Positions 1-8,524 of a DNA stretch of 28,739 nucleotides are shown here, piece by piece. The notes under the pieces were generated by a model. That model had not been told where the DNA came from. It did no database searches and saw only the letters and a program-made list of their open reading frames with translations. This DNA is from a virus. The DNA lies in the IMG/VR virus record IMGVR_UViG_3300031951_000926, positions 1-28,739 of that record, one strand, 5' to 3'. Within the stretch, counting starts at the first letter, position 1. The number at the start of each line of letters is the position of its first letter. Both the position numbers and the translations under genes were made by a program.

Positions 1-1552
1 GAGCGAAATCCTGCATGGAAGCAGGCGATTTAACGTCGATGGTAAACGCACGGACAGGCCCAAACTTTTCAGCTTCGGTTTTATTCTTGGTAAACCAAGA
101 CCCCGGAGTGGATCCAATCGTCGGATCGAATACAGGAATCTCTCCCTGCTTAGTACCGTGATAAAAAATTTCTGATTCAGGTGGTGCAACTTGCGCCGCT
201 TCCGGCACTCGAACAGGCTCAGTCTCCGCCAACGCCTCGGGCGTCAAGAACGGATTGACGAGCTTAGGCCGTGCCGTCTCAACCGGCGGCGTTTCAATAG
301 TCGGGGCTTCAACAGTCTCGGGAGCTAAGGCGCGGCGGAGCAACGGCTCCACTTCTGCACGAGTCGTCGATTTATCTACGCTCTCATAGCCCAATTTGCG
401 GGCAACCGCACGAGCCTTGAAGAGATCAAACTTTTTGTCGCCTTCAAACTTGGCAACGAGTTCGGCTGCTTCCTCAACTGCACCGGGCTGCGGCTCAGCG
501 GTCTGCTCAAAAGCCCGTACTTCGCGGGTAGGAACTTCTTCTGCCTTGGGTGCACTTGGCACCAAACCTTGCAGTTCTTCCAGCGTCTTGGCACGGATGG
601 GTGCAGCACGAGTCGGAGTGCCTTTAGGCGCAAGTTGCTCCGCAGTTAATTCAGGCTCAGCCGGTTCTTCGGGCGGGGCTTCTTCGGTCGGTTCTGCCTC
701 GGGACCACGCAATCTACGACCCAAGGCCAAGTCAGCAATCGCACTGACCACAGCACCGGCTCCACCACCCAATGCAGCAGCTTCACCAACACCGCCGAAC
801 ACGGCCTCATCAGGTGCATACACACCCTTGGCAATGAGGTTCTGGAGGACTTGGCCACTCGCTTCCGTCAGGGCTTCTTCACCACCTGCCCGAGCAGCAC
901 GACGCAACGCCGGGACAAACCCAGCAACTTCCTTGACGGCCTCATCACCGAAGCCGAACCGACGTAGGATTTTTATTGGTGCATACAGTTCAAGCGCACC
1001 GGGGATCGTGCCCAACGCCGTGGCTGCACCACGCTCACCCTCAGTAGCACCAGCCCGTTCAGCCCGTTGCCTAGCCTCACCTGCACCTGCTGCAACAGTA
1101 GTCGCGGCTGCCCCTGCTACACCAAGCGGACCCAAAGCCAATAGGCCAAGAGTAGGTAGTGTAGAGCCTACCGCTTCACTAACTCCACGAACCGCCGTAT
1201 CTTCATAGCCCGCAGCAGGAGCCAAGAACTCTCGGGCTGGCTGGGTTACGCCAGTCACTGCCTCACGGACAGATTGCTCAGCCTCTTCAGGAAGGAGTGC
1301 AGCCGCACCCGTAACCGCTGTTTCGCCAAGCCCGACAACGCCAGCACCCAGTCCCTTCAGGGTCTCCTTGGCATAACCGCCTAGGGTACGTTCGGGTTCA
1401 GCAGCAGGGGCACGTTCGAGGTGCCGAATCTGTTTACCTTGAAAGTCCCGTGCAGCCCGTGCAGCAACCTGCTCAGGCGTAGCATCCTCGGGCACACTTC
1501 GGTATTCGTGCCTTGAACCGTCTGCAAAATAGACGGTTATGTTCCTAGCCAT
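1..1552 (-). CDS. Large internal/polyvalent phage protein with ADP-ribosyltransferase-like domain (C-terminus beyond window)
   Basis: The frame is open from an ATG at 1552 to the left edge (517 codons, no stop), so the gene is cut by the window. The ATG overlaps the stop of the preceding gene (TAATG). Residues 1-48 form a small beta-rich domain (starts MARNITVYFADGS, then TPEQVAARAARDF) of the kind seen at the N-terminus of long phage virion proteins. Residues 60-260 are Ala/Gly-rich with hydrophobic stretches. Residues 265-460 are Pro/Glu-rich and probably disordered. From about residue 460 the sequence turns into FYHGT (H465), then GSWFT (485-488) and AEKFG, followed by a strand (AFTIDVKSP). 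This matches the first two blocks of ADP-ribosyltransferase folds in phage polyvalent proteins. The third block with the catalytic Glu would lie outside the window. I infer a protein ejected with the DNA that modifies a host target; the target is unknown. Confidence 0.8.
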   Translation of the reverse strand, partial: MARNITVYFADGSRHEYRSVPEDATPEQVAARAARDFQGKQIRHLERAPAAEPERTLGGYAKETLKGLGAGVVGLGETAVTGAAALLPEEAEQSVREAVTGVTQPAREFLAPAAGYEDTAVRGVSEAVGSTLPTLGLLALGPLGVAGAAATTVAAGAGEARQRAERAGATEGERGAATALGTIPGALELYAPIKILRRFGFGDEAVKEVAGFVPALRRAARAGGEEALTEASGQVLQNLIAKGVYAPDEAVFGGVGEAAALGGGAGAVVSAIADLALGRRLRGPEAEPTEEAPPEEPAEPELTAEQLAPKGTPTRAAPIRAKTLEELQGLVPSAPKAEEVPTREVRAFEQTAEPQPGAVEEAAELVAKFEGDKKFDLFKARAVARKLGYESVDKSTTRAEVEPLLRRALAPETVEAPTIETPPVETARPKLVNPFLTPEALAETEPVRVPEAAQVAPPESEIFYHGTKQGEIPVFDPTIGSTPGSWFTKNKTEAEKFGPVRAFTIDVKSPASMQDFA

Positions 1553-3303
1553 TACTGATCCCAGCCGCTAGACGAATACGGCCCAGTATACGCTCCCCCG
1601 GTCAAACCTTGATCCTGTGCTATACGCGGACCTGCGCCCATTGTGCCCACAGCTTGAGCTTCCATGACCCGCATAGCCTGACGAGCATCGTCGCGCTCTT
1701 TTTCCGTTTCGGCATTCTGTGCAATCCGCTGCATCCGCATGTACATCGGGTTCTTGGCCAGATTAGCCAGTCGGGTATCTGCCGCAGTGCCTGCACGAAT
1801 TTCAGCCGAAACGCCGCCCGCCGTGGTTGCAATCGTGTTCTGCCGCATCGCTTCACGATACTGCTCGTAATAGTCCATCTTCTGTTCTTTCTTAGATGGA
1901 TCTGTTTCAGATATCGCGTCCTTCCAGAGCTTATTGAGTTCATCTACGGCTTTCTCGTTGCCATAACGACGAAGCTCGGCCAGCGTAAGGTCATGCTGAC
2001 GGTCAAGTACTTTCTGCTGAATGCCGACTCGGGCTTCGAGGATCTTGAAGTTCGTGTTTCTGGCACGTTCATTCAGCACATCGAAGCGATCCTGATCCGC
2101 CTGACTACCCGACTCCATCGCCTGCTCTTGAGCACGACGTAACTGAATCTCTTGCAGCCGAAGCTGCTTCGACTCGTCCTTCAGGGTTTTAAGGTCGCGT
2201 ACCAAACCACCGTAGTTCTCCTTGACACTCTCGCCTAACGCACCCAAAAAGCTCGGACTCTTGTTAGCCATGAGCGATGCACCGGTCATGACCCAGAAGT
2301 TACGGTAAGCCTGTTTCTCATCCCCGCCCTTATCTTTCTGCTCTTTGATGTATGCAGCCAAATCAGCATCGGCCTGACTATAGGCACCTGTCTTAGTAGC
2401 CTTCTGCCGCTCTTCACGTTCGGCTCGAATCTTCGCCAAATCTGGCGTTTCCATCTCGTACTGCGTGAACACATCACCTTTGGGTGCAGTCTGCGCTACA
2501 CGAGGCCGTGCAGGAGCAGCGGGTTTTGCTTCTTGTACAGGCGGCGCTGCGGGGCGAGTTGCCATCTGACTAAAGACGCCCTGCAAATTTTCATCCGGAG
2601 AAGCAAACGGACTCGTTGCACGGAATGGCATATCCGGCGCAGGTTTTTCTGAACTTAACGGTGCTGGAGCAGCCTCAACTGGTCCCGCTACACCACGTTG
2701 TTCTAAAGTGTTTCTGGCAGCACGAGCACGCATATAGACAGGCTCGAACTGCTTCAAAACTTGCGCTTTTTGATCAGCCGACAAAGTGTCAAAGTTCGGC
2801 ATCTGCTTACGGACGAACGACACGATATCCATGTCTTCGTTCATGAAGGACGGAACTTGCGCTTCTAGGTCATCGTTAAATTCGTAAGGCTTGGTCGAAC
2901 CTGTACCGCCAGCACTAAATGCAACAATTCCACCGCCCGCAAACTGCGGGTACTCCATGCGACCAGCGTCAATCGCACCAAGCCCACGGTCCATCGGCTG
3001 ACCTGCCGGAGGCGGAGCCTGCATACCCGCAATACCACCTTGCTGAGCCTGCATCTGCTGCTGTTGATCAGCCATGTTCAACTGATCTTTAATCGTCGGC
3101 GGCGTTTGCGGAGGTTGAACCTGTTGCTGCTTCAGTCGCTGGAACTGATTCATCATGGCGTAGAGATCAGCCAGAGGAGCCACGCCCTGCGTAGCCATGC
3201 CTTTGACGTACTGAATCGCCTGATCAGGCGGCATACCTTTGGACATGGCCTGCTGAAGTGAGGCCATCATCGCACGACCCGTACCGCTAACTGGACCGAT
3301 CAT
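1552..3303 (-). CDS. Internal virion / ejection-type protein, 583 aa
   Basis: The function is not proven. The N-terminal 60 residues are helical and Met/Gln-rich, followed by a Pro/Gln-rich linker. The motif YPQFAGGGIVAF (about 118-129) recurs in proteins of this type in aquatic phages. Residues 150-200 look helical, and 200-275 is a Pro/Ala-rich linker. Residues 330-345 (FWVMTGASLM) are hydrophobic. From about 360 to 550 there is a long, highly charged helical, coiled-coil-like region with many Glu, Arg and Gln. The start ATG lies 3 bases after the stop of the 709-aa gene, and its own stop overlaps the next ATG, so the two are coupled. Position among other long low-complexity proteins downstream of the tail genes suggests a packaged protein released during DNA entry. 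A scaffold or tail accessory role is possible. Confidence 0.75.
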   Translation of the reverse strand: MIGPVSGTGRAMMASLQQAMSKGMPPDQAIQYVKGMATQGVAPLADLYAMMNQFQRLKQQQVQPPQTPPTIKDQLNMADQQQQMQAQQGGIAGMQAPPPAGQPMDRGLGAIDAGRMEYPQFAGGGIVAFSAGGTGSTKPYEFNDDLEAQVPSFMNEDMDIVSFVRKQMPNFDTLSADQKAQVLKQFEPVYMRARAARNTLEQRGVAGPVEAAPAPLSSEKPAPDMPFRATSPFASPDENLQGVFSQMATRPAAPPVQEAKPAAPARPRVAQTAPKGDVFTQYEMETPDLAKIRAEREERQKATKTGAYSQADADLAAYIKEQKDKGGDEKQAYRNFWVMTGASLMANKSPSFLGALGESVKENYGGLVRDLKTLKDESKQLRLQEIQLRRAQEQAMESGSQADQDRFDVLNERARNTNFKILEARVGIQQKVLDRQHDLTLAELRRYGNEKAVDELNKLWKDAISETDPSKKEQKMDYYEQYREAMRQNTIATTAGGVSAEIRAGTAADTRLANLAKNPMYMRMQRIAQNAETEKERDDARQAMRVMEAQAVGTMGAGPRIAQDQGLTGGAYTGPYSSSGWDQ

Positions 3304-3306
3304 TTC

Positions 3307-5436
3307 TTAACCCCCAGTGGTTTGGCCAAGGCCGCCGAACAAACCGCCGACACCCATCATACCGGCACCGGCAATCTGGTTGAATATACTCGGAGCCTGC
3401 TGGTACATAGATCTAGACGCATCCGTTGGTAAGCCGCGCAAAATGCCCATTGCAAACTCAGCTTGCTTATACGGGAACTGCTGCTGATTAATGAAGTCCT
3501 GATACTGCTGATTGAGCATCTGTTGGTTGAATGCCTGTTGCTGGCCGCCCATGCCCAACTGACCCTGCGTGATGCCCATCTGCTGACCAAACTGTTGCTG
3601 GCCAAGATTACCAAGCATACCCGCTGAAGCCAGACGCTGTTGCAGACCTTGCATACCCAATCCAGCCCCAAACTGACGAGACTGCTCGGCAAGATTCGCA
3701 CCGGCCAGACCGTACTGAGCGCGTTGCGCCGCATTCTGCTGCGAGAACTGATTAGCCTGAGCCAACTGTGCCAGCATTTGCTGCTGAGCCTGAAGCTGCG
3801 CGGCCTGATTCATCTGCTGGGCTTGGAGACCCTGACCCGCACCAAACTGCGACTGATTGATCAATGCTTGAAGGTTAGTTTGACCCGTCTGCTGCCGCGC
3901 CGCTTGGTTGGCAAGTTGTGCCTGCAACGACTGTTGAGCACCAAGCCCCTGAGTCTGTAGCAGCGCAGCCAAGTTTTGCTGACCCGTAGTGAGTCCAGCC
4001 TGTTGGTTGGCGAGAGCCGCCTGAAGACCCTGCTGACTCAAAAACTGCTGACGGGCTTGTTCAGCAGACAGATTCTGCTGACCCACATTGAAACCCATCT
4101 GCTGATTAGCCAACGCCGCTTGCATGGCTTGCTGGGCACTGAGTCCCTGAGTCTGCAAAGCCGCAGCCAGATTCTGTTGTTCAGTAGTAAGACCAGCCTG
4201 CTGGTTAAGACGCTGGGCCTCCATACCGGCCTGTTGATTAGCCAGTGCAGCCTGCTGCTCGGCAGACAAGTTTTGTTGTCCAACCGTAAGACCCGCTTGC
4301 TGATTAGCCAGCGCAGCCTGAAGTCCAGACTGAGTTCCCAACTGCTGTACGCCAAGAGCAGCGGCCAGATTCTGCTGACCCGTGGTCAGTCCAGCCTGCT
4401 GGTTAGCCAACGCAGCCTGCATCATTGCAGCACGGTCTTGACCAAACTGACTTGAGGCTTGTTGGTAAGCCTGCTGAAGACCTTGCGACTCAATATCGCC
4501 AAGACGCTCGGCCAAACCACGACGCGCCTCAGACTGCATCAATGCTTCACGAGTACCACCCTTGGCACCAGCACGAGCAGCGGCAGCGCCCATACCGGGA
4601 ATCTGCCGCATATAGTCTTGAACTGCACCGCGCTTCTGGGATTCCACGACACCCTGCATATAGGGCGACATGTATTCCTGCATCGCACCAAGGCCGAATC
4701 GCTCCGCGCCAACGCGCTCTGCCGGACCCATCTGGTACTGTTGCAATGAACCGATACCGACACGCTCGGGGCCAGCCATACGCGCCGCAGCAATACGCTC
4801 AGCACCCACATCACGTGGGCCTTGCATACGGAAACGTTCAAGTTGTTGGGCCTGAACATCCGCAGGGCCGGTCATACCTAACTGGCCGTATTCCCGCGCT
4901 CTTACATCAGCAGGACCCTGCATTTGCAGGCGTTCGAGTTCTTGTGCTCTTACGTCTCCCGGCCCTTCCATCTGGAACTGGGTAGCCGCAGCGGGGCCAA
5001 CACGCTCAAAGTCCGTCTGCATCCGTTGGAATTCAGGCGAGTCATAGAAGTTTTGAGCAGCAGCCGGGTTGTATTGCGAAAGTCGTGAGGCATCTTGACC
5101 AGCAGAACTAGCAAGCCGACTTGCTTCATCCAACTGCCGACTGGTCTGCATCCCAGCCATGCGATCAAACGCTTGCTGCTGCATCGGGGTGAATTCAGCA
5201 AAACGCTGCCCCGGTTGCATAACAGGCTGGCCTTTTTCATCTTTGACGATGTTGCCTTGAGCATCCCGCTTCGGGACCATGTAAGGCTGATAACCTTGTC
5301 CGACAAGACCGGGAATAAATTTTCCCGTTGTTGGGTCTTGCCCACCAAACACACTACCCAGCAACTGCTGAGCGTAGGGCTGCATCCATGCAGGTATGTT
5401 GGACTGGACTTGTTCGACGTATTGTGGCGTAGCCAT
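3307..5436 (-). CDS. Glutamine-rich repeat protein, probable internal virion/ejection protein, 709 aa
   Basis: The ATG at 5436 is preceded by GGGAG at good spacing. The N-terminal 100 residues look globular (IPAWMQPYAQQLL, FTPMQQQAFDRMAG). Residues 156-251 hold six 16-residue repeats with the core GPxDVxA. Residues 258-340 look helical. Residues 341-604 hold 24 uninterrupted 11-residue units rich in Gln, Ala and Leu, predicting a long helical rod. The segment YQDFINQQQFPYKQAEF (644-660) resembles a conserved stretch in phage internal proteins. The C-terminal 30 residues are Gly/Met-rich and hydrophobic, so they may insert in a membrane. Together with its long neighbours this suggests part of the DNA ejection apparatus. 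There are no catalytic motifs, so the role is inferred from composition and position only. Confidence 0.8.
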   Translation of the reverse strand: MATPQYVEQVQSNIPAWMQPYAQQLLGSVFGGQDPTTGKFIPGLVGQGYQPYMVPKRDAQGNIVKDEKGQPVMQPGQRFAEFTPMQQQAFDRMAGMQTSRQLDEASRLASSAGQDASRLSQYNPAAAQNFYDSPEFQRMQTDFERVGPAAATQFQMEGPGDVRAQELERLQMQGPADVRAREYGQLGMTGPADVQAQQLERFRMQGPRDVGAERIAAARMAGPERVGIGSLQQYQMGPAERVGAERFGLGAMQEYMSPYMQGVVESQKRGAVQDYMRQIPGMGAAAARAGAKGGTREALMQSEARRGLAERLGDIESQGLQQAYQQASSQFGQDRAAMMQAALANQQAGLTTGQQNLAAALGVQQLGTQSGLQAALANQQAGLTVGQQNLSAEQQAALANQQAGMEAQRLNQQAGLTTEQQNLAAALQTQGLSAQQAMQAALANQQMGFNVGQQNLSAEQARQQFLSQQGLQAALANQQAGLTTGQQNLAALLQTQGLGAQQSLQAQLANQAARQQTGQTNLQALINQSQFGAGQGLQAQQMNQAAQLQAQQQMLAQLAQANQFSQQNAAQRAQYGLAGANLAEQSRQFGAGLGMQGLQQRLASAGMLGNLGQQQFGQQMGITQGQLGMGGQQQAFNQQMLNQQYQDFINQQQFPYKQAEFAMGILRGLPTDASRSMYQQAPSIFNQIAGAGMMGVGGLFGGLGQTTGG
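3625..4416 (-). repeat. 24 tandem 33-bp units encoding 11-residue repeats
   Basis: Within the 709-aa protein (residues 341-604) the sequence divides exactly into 24 units of 11 residues with no insertion or deletion. Most units group in threes (33 residues, 99 bp) whose first unit resembles AALANQQAGLT, the second TGQQNLAAALQ and the third TQGLGAQQSLQ. Early groups have two or four units. Eleven residues are close to three helical turns, so this is a hendecad-type helix pattern. The last groups are more diverged than the first. Confidence 0.85.
4684..4971 (-). repeat. Six tandem 48-bp units encoding 16-residue repeats
   Basis: Residues 156-251 of the 709-aa protein. Each unit starts with Met followed by GPxDV or GPERV (for example MQGPADVRAREYGQLG). 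The sixth unit is shifted by one residue and the last two are the most diverged. This is a second, independent repeat class in the same protein. Confidence 0.85.
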
Positions 5437-5448
5437 GATCGCTCCCGA

Positions 5449-8400
5449 TTAAGCAGGTAACAGTCGGTCAGTCTTTACCGCAGGGGCTTGTCTAGTTTTG
5501 CCCGTACGCGCTTTCCGAACCTGCGCCATCATTTGATACAGTTTTTTGGCCCCTGCCTTGGTGGAGCCATTACCGAGATGCGATACCACATCAGCCGGGA
5601 TGACGAACTCGCCATCTGCCAACGCAGCACGTTGTACACCCTTACCGCGAATTACGGCAGGAATATCGTCGGACATACCGTCGCCGGGGCCATCTAACAA
5701 CTTACCGCCAGCTTTGTACTCCGACATACCACCGCCAGCGAATCCAAAGTTGTAGTCATCACCAACGGCACCGCCGTCAGCAAACGGCGTGATGATCCCG
5801 TAAGGATTCTGAGCCTGCATGAAATCAGCAAGAGCGCGTGGGTCAATATCCTGCCCCATGCCTTGAGTGTTAGCTTGCTGAGTCTGCTGAGCACCGGCTG
5901 GAGCATTACCCGCATAGACAGGTCTTTCGCTGACAATTTTGAACTTCTTGTCGCCCTTAACCTGCGCGTTGCTAATCGGTTTACCCTGCATGAAGTTATA
6001 GATCAAGTCCGTCATCATGAAGTCTTGAATGCGTCGAGCGTCCGCATCCTTCGGACCTGATCCCATGCTGTTCAGCCAAGGCTGTACTGCCTTCTGATAA
6101 ATCTCTTCAGGCGTGGCGTCCTTTGACACCGTGCCATCTTGCACAGCCTTATTTACGACTTGCGTCATGTCGTAGACAAAATCTTCGTTGCCCTTGCGCC
6201 CGTACTTCTCTTGACCAGCAAACTCGTTTTTGTTGGTGCGGTAGAAGTTGATGAAACCGTTTGCAAGTTCTTCAGGCGGCGCACTACCGATACCGCGACC
6301 TTGATCAACCGCTTTCCAGTAGTTACGCAGAGCAACGTCACCTTGCTCCTTGGTATTAACAAGCGAAGCACCGATTGCTGCAACCGCAGCGGCAGCAAGA
6401 CCGACCGGACCGAAGCCAGCAAGAGTTGTTAAACCCGCACCGCCAAGTCCTGCTGCTCCTGCCAAGTAAGCACCACCCGCACCAGCCAACGCACCACCGG
6501 CAGCGGCCTGACCTTCCTTGCCCTTACGGATACCTTCATATGCCTGATGAGCGCCGTATAGTGCAGCCAAGCCAGCCGCAGTTGTACCCAGAGGAGTCGC
6601 ACCACCTTTAAGTGCAGATGCCCCCGCAGCACTACTCCCACCGCCACCAGCCGCAGTACCACCAGCCGCAGTACCACCAGCCGCACCAGTAGTGGCTCCC
6701 GTAGCCCCAGTAGCAGCACCCGCCGCACCAGCAGCACCCGTTGCGGCACCAGCCGCGCCAGCACCACTGGCAACAACAGTGCCGTCCATAAGAGTGATGG
6801 TTAGCAGACCTTGCTTAGCAGCAAGTGCCTTTGCCGCTGCAATAGCAGCCGCGCTAGTACCACCAGCAATTACGATATTTTTAACAGGATCAAAGCGAGG
6901 TTGCCCTTCTCCACCAGTCTGCTGCTGATTCTGCTGTTGTTGATTCTGGTTCTGATTCTGATTTTGGTTTTGTTGATTCTGGTTCTGGTTTTGATTTTGG
7001 TTTTGGGTGTTACCAGTATTAGTTCCAGTATCTGTTCCAGTACCAGTACCCGTTCCAGTGCCTGTACCAGCCTTCTCAGCATTCAAGAATGGACGATCGG
7101 CCCACTTCATACCGCTGGAAATCCAATCACGTAACGCAGCGGCATTACCCGGCTGCATCATCCAATTCATACCAACTTGTGTGGCAAGGAACGCAGCGAC
7201 ATCACCAGTACTGCCGCCGGTAGATGGTTGTTGGGTAGGTGGAGGAGTAAGCGGTCCGCCATACGGATTAGTGCCCGTCCACGGGGTATTCGTGCCGCCC
7301 AACCCACCGGCAAAGTTCATCCCATATGGGTTATTCACCGGGTTTAGAGCACGGCGATTCAGTTCTTGAACGTAAGCACGATTGGCAGCAACGTTCGGAT
7401 CTTCCCGAGTAGTGGCTGTTTCGAGAGGTGTCGTCGCGTTAACACCTACCGGAGCTACAAGTGGACGATACTCCGTATTGTCCCCCGGCGGTCCACGACC
7501 CTCCATAATCCGGATTTGCTCTTCCGGACTGACGCCAACAACTTCACCACCATCCGCAAAGCCACGTGCCCCCGGTGCCATCTGGAACGGGTTATGAGGC
7601 ACCATGCCTTTTGCTGTTCGTTTGTAATAGCGCCCCGGCAACTGATAAGGCTGATCTGCTCCAGTACCATATTGCGGGTTAAATCCGCCCGGAATGTAGA
7701 CGATATCTTCGCCCATGCCCGGAACATTGATTGGCTTAGGCTCCTCGGCAAACGGAAGCGCGGCACCAGCAAACGTGGCGTACTTGCTTAACGAACCGCC
7801 AAGGGAGTCCATGAAGGTCTTACCCGCGCCCTCCTGTCCCGTAAACACGTTGCGGATACCCTGACCAATCGCACCAAAATTAGAGGTAGGCGGCTTGACC
7901 GTAGTCTGAGCTTGAACTGCCGCTGCGCCTGTATTTGAGGCCGCCCAGTTCTGACGGGCAAGCGGATCCACATCAAACATCGTAGGCGCTTTACCGCCAA
8001 ACATGATCTGATCTTTCGTTGATGTAGGCGCAAACTGCGGGGTCGGAGGAGGCGCAGTCTTTACAGTACTCGGGGTTTCTACTGGAGCAGTCGGGGTTCC
8101 CGCTGCCTTAAACGCCCCCGCGATATTGGCTCCGCTGTACGCACCCAGACCCGCCATCAAACCCTTTTGCAGGTCGCCTTCGACCAACCCAGTTACCGCA
8201 CCCACCGTGGCAGCGGCAGTAAACGGATTCATACCAAACCCGCCCGTCAGCACCGCACCGGCAATCTGGGGCAAAATCTTCTTGAGGAACGAGAACTGGG
8301 GCTGGCCGGTCAGAGGATTGTAAAGATCGCTTTCCTGTGCGCCCATCGACCGAGCAAGTTGCTGGAGGCCCGACACCTCTTCGGGTGCCATATGCACAAC

Positions 8401-8490
8401 CATAGAGTCCCCGCCCTGTCCACGGGAGGCCAGAAGGGAGGCAATACCAGCCTCGGGGGGATCAGTGTATTTCGGGTCGTTGTTGTACAT
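5449..8490 (-). CDS. Long internal virion/ejection-type protein with NQ-rich linker, 1013 aa
   Basis: I chose the ATG at 8490 because GGGG lies about 5 bases upstream; a GTG six bases earlier (8496) is the alternative. The N-terminus PPEAGIASLL followed by VVHMAPEEVSGLQ is a signature I know from long proteins of aquatic phages. Residues 70-130 are hydrophobic and Gly/Ala-rich. FADGGEV occurs near 311. Residues 475-525 are a Gly-Thr then Asn-Gln tract. Residues 575-620 are AAG/ATG low complexity. Residues 635-710 are strongly hydrophobic Ala/Gly segments that could cross or perforate a membrane. A mixed alpha domain follows (715-840), then FADGGAV (903-909) and a conserved C-terminal block, GDGMSDDIPAVIRG then DGEFVIPADVVSHLG. 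The layout (two membrane-active zones, flexible linker, conserved tail) suits an ejection protein; this is inference. Confidence 0.8.
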   Translation of the reverse strand: MYNNDPKYTDPPEAGIASLLASRGQGGDSMVVHMAPEEVSGLQQLARSMGAQESDLYNPLTGQPQFSFLKKILPQIAGAVLTGGFGMNPFTAAATVGAVTGLVEGDLQKGLMAGLGAYSGANIAGAFKAAGTPTAPVETPSTVKTAPPPTPQFAPTSTKDQIMFGGKAPTMFDVDPLARQNWAASNTGAAAVQAQTTVKPPTSNFGAIGQGIRNVFTGQEGAGKTFMDSLGGSLSKYATFAGAALPFAEEPKPINVPGMGEDIVYIPGGFNPQYGTGADQPYQLPGRYYKRTAKGMVPHNPFQMAPGARGFADGGEVVGVSPEEQIRIMEGRGPPGDNTEYRPLVAPVGVNATTPLETATTREDPNVAANRAYVQELNRRALNPVNNPYGMNFAGGLGGTNTPWTGTNPYGGPLTPPPTQQPSTGGSTGDVAAFLATQVGMNWMMQPGNAAALRDWISSGMKWADRPFLNAEKAGTGTGTGTGTGTDTGTNTGNTQNQNQNQNQNQQNQNQNQNQNQQQQNQQQTGGEGQPRFDPVKNIVIAGGTSAAAIAAAKALAAKQGLLTITLMDGTVVASGAGAAGAATGAAGAAGAATGATGATTGAAGGTAAGGTAAGGGGSSAAGASALKGGATPLGTTAAGLAALYGAHQAYEGIRKGKEGQAAAGGALAGAGGAYLAGAAGLGGAGLTTLAGFGPVGLAAAAVAAIGASLVNTKEQGDVALRNYWKAVDQGRGIGSAPPEELANGFINFYRTNKNEFAGQEKYGRKGNEDFVYDMTQVVNKAVQDGTVSKDATPEEIYQKAVQPWLNSMGSGPKDADARRIQDFMMTDLIYNFMQGKPISNAQVKGDKKFKIVSERPVYAGNAPAGAQQTQQANTQGMGQDIDPRALADFMQAQNPYGIITPFADGGAVGDDYNFGFAGGGMSEYKAGGKLLDGPGDGMSDDIPAVIRGKGVQRAALADGEFVIPADVVSHLGNGSTKAGAKKLYQMMAQVRKARTGKTRQAPAVKTDRLLPA
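6637..6768 (-). repeat. Ala/Gly/Thr low-complexity tract
   Basis: Encodes about residues 575-618 of the 1013-aa protein as short imperfect units such as GAAGAATGA and GGTAA, just before the hydrophobic Ala/Gly region. It is imperfect at DNA level. Confidence 0.7.
6916..7068 (-). repeat. Microsatellite-like tract encoding Gly-Thr then Asn-Gln repeats
   Basis: Encodes about residues 475-525 of the 1013-aa protein: a GT-dipeptide run followed by an NQ run with short QQQ interruptions. The DNA is a near-hexanucleotide repeat on both halves. It joins the N-terminal half of the protein to the hydrophobic C-terminal half, so a flexible linker is the simplest reading. Confidence 0.85.
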
Positions 8491-8524
8491 ACTCACCCCA
8501 CGGGGTCAAGTTCGGTAGATAGTA

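Noticed and set aside
396-1208. 270-aa open frame on the plus strand
   Set aside because: It lies opposite the ADP-ribosyltransferase-like gene. Its Ala/Pro/Ser-rich content mirrors the codon pattern of the real gene, it has no ribosome binding site, and no other plus-strand gene exists in the window.
8490-8506. Short inverted repeat (ACCCC-AC-GGGGT) upstream of the 1013-aa gene, considered as terminator
   Set aside because: The stem is only five bases with a two-base loop and no T run. The G-rich half serves better as the ribosome binding site.
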